DNA of 64,000 nt, taken from contig OY804578.1 of the NCBI GenBank assembly GCA_963680875.1, positions 23,341,101 to 23,405,100 of the forward strand, read 5' to 3'. Source of the DNA: Bathymodiolus brooksi (lineage: Eukaryota > Mollusca > Bivalvia > Mytilida > Modiolidae). The translations under genes and the position numbers were made by a program. This document shows, piece by piece, positions 60,601-64,000 of the stretch. The first letter of the stretch is position 1. Each line of letters starts with the position of its first letter. The notes beneath the pieces were generated by a model, which was not told the origin of the DNA, did no database searches, and saw only the letters and a list, made by a program, of their open reading frames with translations.

Positions 60601-63600
60601 CTACATATCGCCTCAAATCATTGAACACAAAAAAGGCTATGACATATGCCAACGGGGAAATCCAGGTCCTGGCTTTGAATAGGCAAAAAAATGTGGCAGT
60701 TAATGGATCCCAACACTTTCCCTATTGAAATTGGATTGCTGACAGAAGTAAACAGACAATACAAAAAACTCACAGAATCACTTCCACTCAAATATTCTGT
60801 AGCATATTTAAAATGACGGCTTTTTCAATCAATATATTTTGAATTTGAACAGTAAGATATAGTCTGCAAATTGGGGCTGTCGTGGTCATGATCGTATGGT
60901 AGATGGATTTACAACTACCTATGCAATCAGTGCCTATTACCACTAATGTTGTGAGTTTGAATCCTGCTCAAGGCCAGGTGTACTCAATACAACATTATGT
61001 GACAAATGTGTTTCAGTGACTTCCGGCAGGTTGGTGGTTTTCTCAGGGTACTCCGGTTTCCTTCACCAATAAAACTGACCGTCACGATATAACTGAAATA
61101 TTGTTGAAAGTGGCATTAAACACCATAACCCTAACCCTAGTCTGCAAAGTATTCTATAGGTGTGTTATTAAGCAATTTAAAAGTAAACAGATACTAGTTA
61201 TACATACTTTCTTGTGTTATTTTAGGCGAAAAAAACAAATGTGACAGTTCTACAGTTGTCAAACTAAGTGATCTCCAGGCATTACTATATGATGTACAGA
61301 AAACATTCTTAGAACAGCTAAAGGAATATCTACCTTCAAATGTTTGTCTGAAGCAACCATTCCCTGGTCTACAAACATGCTCAGGTAAATCAAAGGAATA
61401 TCTACCTTCAAATGTTTCTCTAAAGCAACCATTCCCTGATCTACAGATATACTCAGGTAAATCAAAGGAATATCTACCTTCAAATGTTTCTCTAGAGCAA
61501 CCATTCCCTAATCTACAAACATGCTCAGGTAATATAAAGGAATATCTACCTTCAAATGTTTCTCTAAAGCAACCATTCCCTGATCTACAGACATACTCAG
61601 TTAAATCAAAAGGATATCTACCTTCAATTGTTTCTCTAAAACAACCATTACCTGATCTACAAACATACTCAGGTAAATCAAAGGAATATCTACCTTCAAA
61701 TGTTTGTCTAAAGCAACCATTCCCTGATCTACAAACATGTTCAGGTAATTCAAAGGAATATCTACCTTCAAATGTTTCTCTCGAGCAACCATTCCTTGAT
61801 CTACAAACATGCTCCAGTAATTCAAAGGAATATCTACCTTCAACTGTTTCTCTCAAGCAACCATTCCCTGATCTTCAAACATGCGCAGGTAATTCAAAGG
61901 AATATCTACCTTCAATTGTTTCTCTCAAGCAACCATTCTCTGATCTACAAACATACTCAGGTAAATCAAAGGAATATCTACCTTCAAATGTTTCTCTCAA
62001 GCAACCATTCCCTGATCTACAAACAGGTAATTCATATTGGCATGAAAGTCTCTGGTCTTTTTTGGGCAGTTAAATAAAAAAACTTTTTAACTACTTGCTA
62101 AACATTCTATGTTGTTATAGAGATATACAATTGTTGCTTAATTTTGGCTATGTTTATTTTTTACATGATTTGTTGGTTTTTTTTTGCTTTTTACAGTTCT
62201 AGATTTCTTTTTAAGATGAACAAATTTCACCTAGAATTCTTGGTACTTAGGAGATAACTGTATTGTATTTGAAAATTTCACTGCATCAATTGGAGATTTG
62301 ATGGTCGCAAATTGAGTTTACTGGCGACACGTTAGCAGAGCTAGTAAATGGATATTTGCGACCATTAAATCGACAATTGATGCCATGAAATTTTCAAATA
62401 CAATACAGTTATCTCCATTCTGATGTAATCATGTGTATAGATGTGTATTGCCACATTATTGACAAGATGGTGTAAGCGGTAATCAGCTGACAGATGAGTG
62501 AATAGTGGAAACATTCCTTCGTCCGTGAAAAAAGTAGTTTCATGTAAGACCATTAAATCGACAATTGATACTGTGAAATTTTCAAATACAATACAGTTAT
62601 CTCCATTCTAATGTAATCATGTGTATAGATGTGTATTGCCACATTATTGACGAAGATGATGTAAACGGCTAAAATTCTAAAAAATATCTCATGCTATTTC
62701 AACCGTGGAATTGATACCGTGAAAATTACAGCATTGTCCAATCACAAACCAGGAATATTAAACAACTACATTAGAATTAACATTTTATTGAAAAGTAAAG
62801 CAACACACACTGTATAAATTTACTGCTAAAACATATTGATTGAGGCAATTATTATGTGTATACCTCGTGATATCTGTAATGTTTCTTAATAGAAGGAAAG
62901 TTTTTACAGATTTAATTGTACAATGTACATTAATTGGGGTTTTATGGGGAATTTCTTAAATAAAATGTTTTGGTCCTTTATATTTAACAAGTAAATGTAT
63001 GCAATGCACATTTAAAAAATAGTAGTTTTAAATCTTATTCCACTTCAGAATTAGAAACATCTCCATCATCTTGGTCAGAAAGATGTTTATTAGTATATCA
63101 AGAATCACAAAGGAAATCTTTCAGCAGACTACAGTCTACAGACAGCATGGCCTTGTCTTCACCTGTACAATCAGAAGATAGTAAGTTTGATTAAAAAATG
63201 CAACTTTTTTAATATAAAAATGCAAGTTTGAAGAATACTAGATTATGGATGTGCAATGGACACATGTTTCATAGGTATATTTATGAACATACATTTCAAA
63301 ACAGAACCTCCTTTTGACAAAATTTTGTGTTCGGAATAGACAGGTGTTCAATATATACAGATTGAATTAACAAAGATTTCCTATGTTGGGATAAGTTCGG
63401 TTTAGACAGGTTTTGCTGTATTTTAAAGAATGAGGCATCTGATATGTTTTCCTATGCCATAACTTAATTAAAAATGACAAGTTATACCCTAATGGTTAAT
63501 AATACCAAGAACCACAGCAAACATATACACATAATCTGGTTCACACAAAAACTCTTAAAAACACAAACATTTAAGATTGTTGAAGGGATCCTAATCCTTT

Positions 63601-63898
63601 CCAAGTTTGATCAGATCTGTTAATGTTAATACACTTGAACTTTGTTGTGTTGAAGTCTGAAGTGAATATTAATTTTATCCCAGTATTATTAAATTATTCA
63701 GGATCGTTAATACTGATGAAAGGTTGCTTATTTCACTTCAGTTTATCAAAGTGTGATTAAATAAGGTATTATCATAGATTAAAAAAAAGCGTGGCTATGT
63801 TTTCAGTGCCAACAACAATTGACATGGCAGGATTTTTGAAGCTTTTTCAACAAGATGGTAACCCAGCTGCATCAAAACTCTCACCAGTTAGGAAAAGG
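42515..63898 (+). CDS. MTBP: MTBP homologue, 13 exons, 5' and 3' incomplete
   Basis: MTBP binds Treslin (TICRR); together they help load Cdc45 onto MCM2-7 so that replication origins fire. It was first found as an Mdm2-binding protein. Exons: 42515-42612, 45354-45448, 46598-46656, 47385-47433, 52191-52419, 53074-53160, 54137-54259, 55284-55337, 59488-59611, 59971-60255, 61226-61384 (or to 62026), 63049-63180, 63807-63898. All introns are GT-AG and every phase agrees. Recalled human MTBP matches run colinearly: VDI..L (human VDIILLL), [12 protein letters not shown] (PTVGALKHLREW), WRGKI (WRGKI), LWKE (KWKE), [17 protein letters not shown] (SVAELKSLLVLTRKHFL), [11 protein letters not shown] ([11 protein letters not shown]), FLKLFQQDG (LLKYFTSDG). 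The first coding exon, upstream of 42515 and needing a phase-1 donor, was not found. The C-terminal DNA-binding region lies beyond 64000. Confidence 0.9.
42613..42860 (+). other. start of MTBP intron A, MITE end
   Basis: 42652-42700 is a solo mariner-type MITE end (tacagtgaaacctgtctaaa) also seen at 53010-53022 and 63395-63418. From 42760 a mollusc-type repeat with cacttgacgtccgtcgtctg begins. Confidence 0.6.
42860..44440. repeat. mollusc-type repeat in about 155-bp units, 311-bp dimers
   Basis: About ten units of gaaacttggtaggaagcatc, tataaagattgctcatttcg, gatccgtta and catggc[c/t]. Matching phrases (caaacatggctgccacagac) recur at about 311-bp spacing near 43412, 43723 and 44033, so pairs of units have duplicated together. 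Open frames on the minus strand are repeat artefacts. Confidence 0.85.
44520..44735 (-). mobile_element. dispersed repeat, the longest copy
   Basis: Reverse complement of the ttcgtgttgctc...ctgattacccctttggtat family. It includes the ggagcacctgaggtcacccc and agcaggaactgcttactctt segments missing from shorter copies. It lies in MTBP intron A. Confidence 0.75.
45127..45305. mobile_element. TA-flanked MITE, 179 bp
   Basis: Inverted ends CAGTCAAATCTG(T/C)TTTA flanked by TA on both sides, as expected of a Tc1/mariner-mobilised MITE. Internal near-inverted phrases (tggtcacataagacagg / aaggtcacataatacaag). No coding capacity. Confidence 0.8.
45354..45448 (+). CDS. MTBP: MTBP exon B
   Basis: Phase 0 start, 31 codons plus [20 protein letters not shown] then [10 protein letters not shown]. 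Corresponds to the acidic stretch before the human [15 protein letters not shown] helix. Acceptor tttttcctcag, donor AG|gttagt. Confidence 0.85.
45449..46597 (+). other. MTBP intron B
   Basis: AT-rich. 46433-46530 is a truncated minus-oriented SINE (atgctactttcaacaatatt, then gtacccggagaaaa). No other feature. Confidence 0.7.
46598..46656 (+). CDS. MTBP: MTBP exon C
   Basis: 59 nt encoding [20 protein letters not shown], which aligns with human [22 protein letters not shown]. Acceptor tatatag, donor GCAG|gtaaac, phase 1 out. Confidence 0.85.
46657..47384 (+). other. MTBP intron C
   Basis: Contains tracts of the type aacagtgatggtcaacaattccacc, also seen at 54400-54540, probably a low-copy dispersed repeat. 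No coding content. Confidence 0.5.
47385..47433 (+). CDS. MTBP: MTBP exon D
   Basis: 49 nt encoding [16 protein letters not shown], the counterpart of human AMVDIILLLSDKDPP, a beta strand of the N-terminal domain. Acceptor cattttag, donor AG|gtaaga. Confidence 0.88.
47488..48075. mobile_element. SINE copies in MTBP intron D
   Basis: 47488-47645 is a minus-oriented SINE piece beginning gggttagggttatgg (the inverted tail). 47764-47810 is a plus tRNA-like head (ggtggtgtaatggttagcat), followed near 48018-48055 by a SINE-type tail (atgatatagctgaaacattg). The second copy belongs to a different SINE subfamily. Confidence 0.65.
48112..48923. repeat. 54-bp minisatellite
   Basis: Fifteen nearly identical copies of accttcctcaccatgactgg, ccagatttgactatatatat, ttgttgtaaagctt. 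54 bp is 18 codons and neither strand has a stop in one frame, which yields meaningless long frames of 272 aa (plus) and 175 aa (minus). It abuts the next array with no spacer. Confidence 0.97.
48924..51663. repeat. 69-bp minisatellite
   Basis: About 40 copies of gactagttgctgggagtcaa, agtaatctaccctggtagac, tatagacattcagctggagt, aataacaaa/g. Variants (ttgctgg/ttggtgg, catcc/cattc, aaa/agg) are mixed along the array, and 65-bp units lacking tata occur at two places. The right edge runs into a SINE tail (ctatgatatagctgacacat). Confidence 0.97.
51869..52127 (+). mobile_element. tRNA-headed SINE, best-preserved copy
   Basis: The head has an A-box-like tggtcgtgatcg at about 51879 and a box B gagttcgaatccc at 51948-51960. 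The body is aaagtttgtcagtgacttgc and the tail atattgttgaaagtggtgtt. It ends 63 bp before MTBP exon E. Transcription would be by RNA polymerase III if active. Confidence 0.8.
52191..52419 (+). CDS. MTBP: MTBP exon E
   Basis: 229 nt. It encodes [20 protein letters not shown] (human YLPTVGALKHLREWYSA), an acidic linker, then [17 protein letters not shown] (human DSKELWRGKIQIWERK). This is the strongest family match in the window. Acceptor tattttccag, donor ACT|gtaagt. Confidence 0.95.
52420..53073 (+). other. MTBP intron E
   Basis: 52650-52880 is a run of short related phrases (tcttaaatttctgaac, ttgtctgaa) that may be an old repeat. A solo MITE end lies at about 53002-53022 (agacaggtttcactgta). 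Confidence 0.5.
53074..53160 (+). CDS. MTBP: MTBP exon F
   Basis: 29 codons, phase 0 to phase 0: [20 protein letters not shown] then SVLKHPNPR. Aligns with human FEISFPEFCLKGVTLKNFST. Acceptor atattttag, donor AGA|gtgagt. Confidence 0.88.
53498..53930. repeat. dispersed repeat with an internal duplication
   Basis: Bounded by acccccactcatagagtggg and gagtgggggtattcttagca. Two copies of a unit (ttctactggaagaaatgatt, tggctttggcatggtgactt, ctcccctttccaggtttacc) follow a gtccgtccatccgtttgtcc lead. Explains the open frame here. Related to 25430-26520. Confidence 0.75.
54137..54259 (+). CDS. MTBP: MTBP exon G
   Basis: 41 codons in phase 0, with [20 protein letters not shown] and [18 protein letters not shown]. 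Aligns with human DKNILPKVFHYYGPALEFVQ...SDLPSCYMSDIEFEL. Acceptor tgttaccag, donor CTA|gtaatg. The frame closes soon after the donor, confirming an intron. Confidence 0.9.
54260..55283 (+). other. MTBP intron G
   Basis: A 60-66 bp segment (gtaaagagaaatgctggcag, ccaatggctacgaatgggtc) is duplicated in tandem at about 55041-55169. No other feature beyond AT-rich DNA. Confidence 0.65.
55284..55337 (+). CDS. MTBP: MTBP exon H
   Basis: 18 codons, [18 protein letters not shown], aligned with human NSVLLLEQISSL. I chose the acceptor after atcacag (55283) because it gives phase 0 and a matching frame. The upstream atacag would shift into a frame without resemblance. Donor CAG|gtaatg. Confidence 0.75.
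55448..58740. repeat. 36-bp satellite array in MTBP intron H
   Basis: About 91 copies of agccacttaccttaagagag, gccatccctcttataa. Position 22 varies (gcc/gtc/gac) and some units have aaaaag or ataagg in place of ataaag. 36 bp is 12 codons, giving repeat frames of up to 365 aa on the minus strand ([12 protein letters not shown]). These are not genes. Each unit carries AAGGTAAGTGG on the minus strand, a consensus 5' splice site. Confidence 0.97.
58741..59487 (+). other. end of MTBP intron H
   Basis: AT-rich unique DNA between the 36-bp array and exon I. A stretch at 58876 resembling a short exon was examined and rejected. Confidence 0.6.
59488..59611 (+). CDS. MTBP: MTBP exon I
   Basis: 41 codons plus one base. 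[20 protein letters not shown] then [18 protein letters not shown] parallels human VGALFVLPCTISNILIPPPN...SSRKWKEYIAKKP. Acceptor attgtag, donor CAAG|gtaact. In phase with H and J. Confidence 0.88.
59612..59970 (+). other. MTBP intron I
   Basis: 359-bp AT-rich intron with poly-A and poly-T runs. Nothing else seen. Confidence 0.85.
59971..60255 (+). CDS. MTBP: MTBP exon J: central domain
   Basis: 285 nt, the longest clear exon. [38 protein letters not shown] and [20 protein letters not shown] align with human VPDVEVKGECSSYYLLLQGN, IHSANQINGSFALNLIHG and FDLLSLPHFSGEQIVQREKQ. The codon broken by the intron (G plus AA) restores Glu. Donor ATTG|gtataa; reading through it meets a stop five codons later. 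Confidence 0.92.
60256..61225 (+). other. MTBP intron J
   Basis: Contains the SINE at 60872-61140. The rest is AT-rich with a phrase (aacagtactgatctacaata...caccgc) akin to other low-copy repeats in the window. Confidence 0.6.
60872..61140 (+). mobile_element. tRNA-headed SINE with telomere-like tail
   Basis: Same family as 51869-52127: head gggctgtcgtggtcatgatc, box-B-like gagtttgaatcc, tail atattgttgaaagtggcatt. The copy ends aacaccataaccctaaccctag, two CCCTAA units at the 3' end. Confidence 0.8.
61226..61384 (+). CDS. MTBP: MTBP exon K, minimal form
   Basis: GEKNKCDSS then [30 protein letters not shown] and [12 protein letters not shown]. Aligns with human TVSVAELKSLLVLTRKHFLDYF. Acceptor gttattttag, first donor TCAG|gtaaat at 61385. 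The minimal exon gives a family-like spacing to the next conserved block (LETSP). The frame stays open without a stop to 62071, so longer forms ending at later donors are possible. Confidence 0.88.
61313..62026 (+). repeat. 72-bp tandem array of an MTBP exon end plus its 5' splice site
   Basis: Ten copies of the end of exon K with the first bases of its intron (gtaaatcaaaggaatatcta, ccttcaaatgtttctctaaa, gcaaccattccctgatctac, aaacatgctcag). The period is 72 bp (24 codons), the plus frame is open throughout, and potential exon ends fall at 61384, 61456, 61528, 61672, 61744, 61816, 61888, 61960 and 62026. The fourth copy (61600) has lost the GT. The last copy lacks 6 bp but keeps phase 1. Confidence 0.93.
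62027..63048 (+). other. MTBP intron K with a hairpin and a direct duplication
   Basis: 62251-62318 and 62353-62418 form an inverted repeat (ggagataactgtattgtatt / aatacaatacagttatctcc) with a loop of about 35 nt. The right arm and its flank are copied directly at about 62549-62672, so a palindromic MITE-like unit has been partly duplicated. Confidence 0.75.
63049..63180 (+). CDS. MTBP: MTBP exon L
   Basis: 132 nt with [20 protein letters not shown], then [18 protein letters not shown]. Aligns with human [20 protein letters not shown]...KMRTGSLPHSSEQ. Acceptor ccacttcag, donor GATA|gtaagt; the phase-1 start fits every donor of the preceding 72-bp array. Confidence 0.92.
63181..63806 (+). other. 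MTBP intron L
   Basis: 63335-63418 carries two MITE-like ends (gaatagacaggtgttca and tttagacaggttttgctgta). Otherwise AT-rich. Confidence 0.6.
63807..63898 (+). CDS. MTBP: MTBP exon M
   Basis: 92 nt: [20 protein letters not shown], then [18 protein letters not shown] matches human ELLKYFTSDGLP, and SPVRKR begins a basic segment. Acceptor atgttttcag, donor AGG|gtaaat, phase 0 out. The gene continues past the right edge (63899-64000 is intron). Confidence 0.9.
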
Positions 63899-64000
63899 GT
63901 AAATAAATGTGCTTGTTTAATATCTTAATTTTGAAATAATTTTTGAAACCGAATAATTACTGGATATTTTATGATGGAAATGTTAATGTTTGAATTGTCA

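Noticed and set aside
61194..62077. Minus-strand 220-aa frame and a plus-strand 101-aa frame over the 72-bp array
   Set aside because: Shadows of the MTBP exon K array. The frame that continues the upstream exon is the third one, which has no ATG and so is easily overlooked.

Overview
This is a stretch of animal nuclear DNA: AT-rich, with GT-AG introns, multi-exon genes, tRNA-headed SINEs, MITEs and long satellite arrays. There are no operons or bacterial features. The dispersed repeats (the 'gacggacgacggac...caggtgagcta' family, the 'ttcgtgttgctc...cctttggtatcttc' family, and SINE tails ending in 'gttaaacacc') are of a kind I associate with bivalve molluscs. I therefore read the window as a bivalve, without naming a species. 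Tandem arrays alone fill roughly 30 percent of it.

Two genes are supported exon by exon, arranged head to head. (1) On the minus strand (11797-29399) is a complete D-aspartate/D-amino-acid oxidase family gene in 10 exons. All exon phases join into a 341-codon protein with an N-terminal FAD-binding GAGVVG motif and a C-terminal AKL peroxisomal signal. (2) On the plus strand (42515-63898 and beyond the right edge) are 13 consecutive exons of an MTBP homologue, the Treslin/TICRR partner needed to fire replication origins. The N-terminal exon or exons were not found and the C-terminus lies outside the window.

Layout: 1-9678 is a 59-bp satellite with a 1.94-kb higher-order period. 9679-11796 is the 3' flank of the oxidase gene. 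11797-29399 is the oxidase gene, whose introns carry a 3.05-kb element with CACAGTG inverted ends and a 5-bp target duplication, a 49-bp and a 62-bp minisatellite, and two nested long-inverted-repeat elements. 29400-42514 is intergenic DNA with two short hAT-type elements, a LINE remnant, a 55-bp minisatellite and a repeat carrying nuclear-receptor half-site clusters. 42515-64000 is the MTBP gene, with 54-, 69- and 36-bp arrays in its introns and a 72-bp array growing out of one exon.

The most unusual feature is that exon-derived array (61313-62026). Ten in-frame copies of an exon end each carry the exon's own 5' splice-site region, so many phase-compatible donors are available. The oxidase and MTBP have no known functional link; their adjacency looks incidental.
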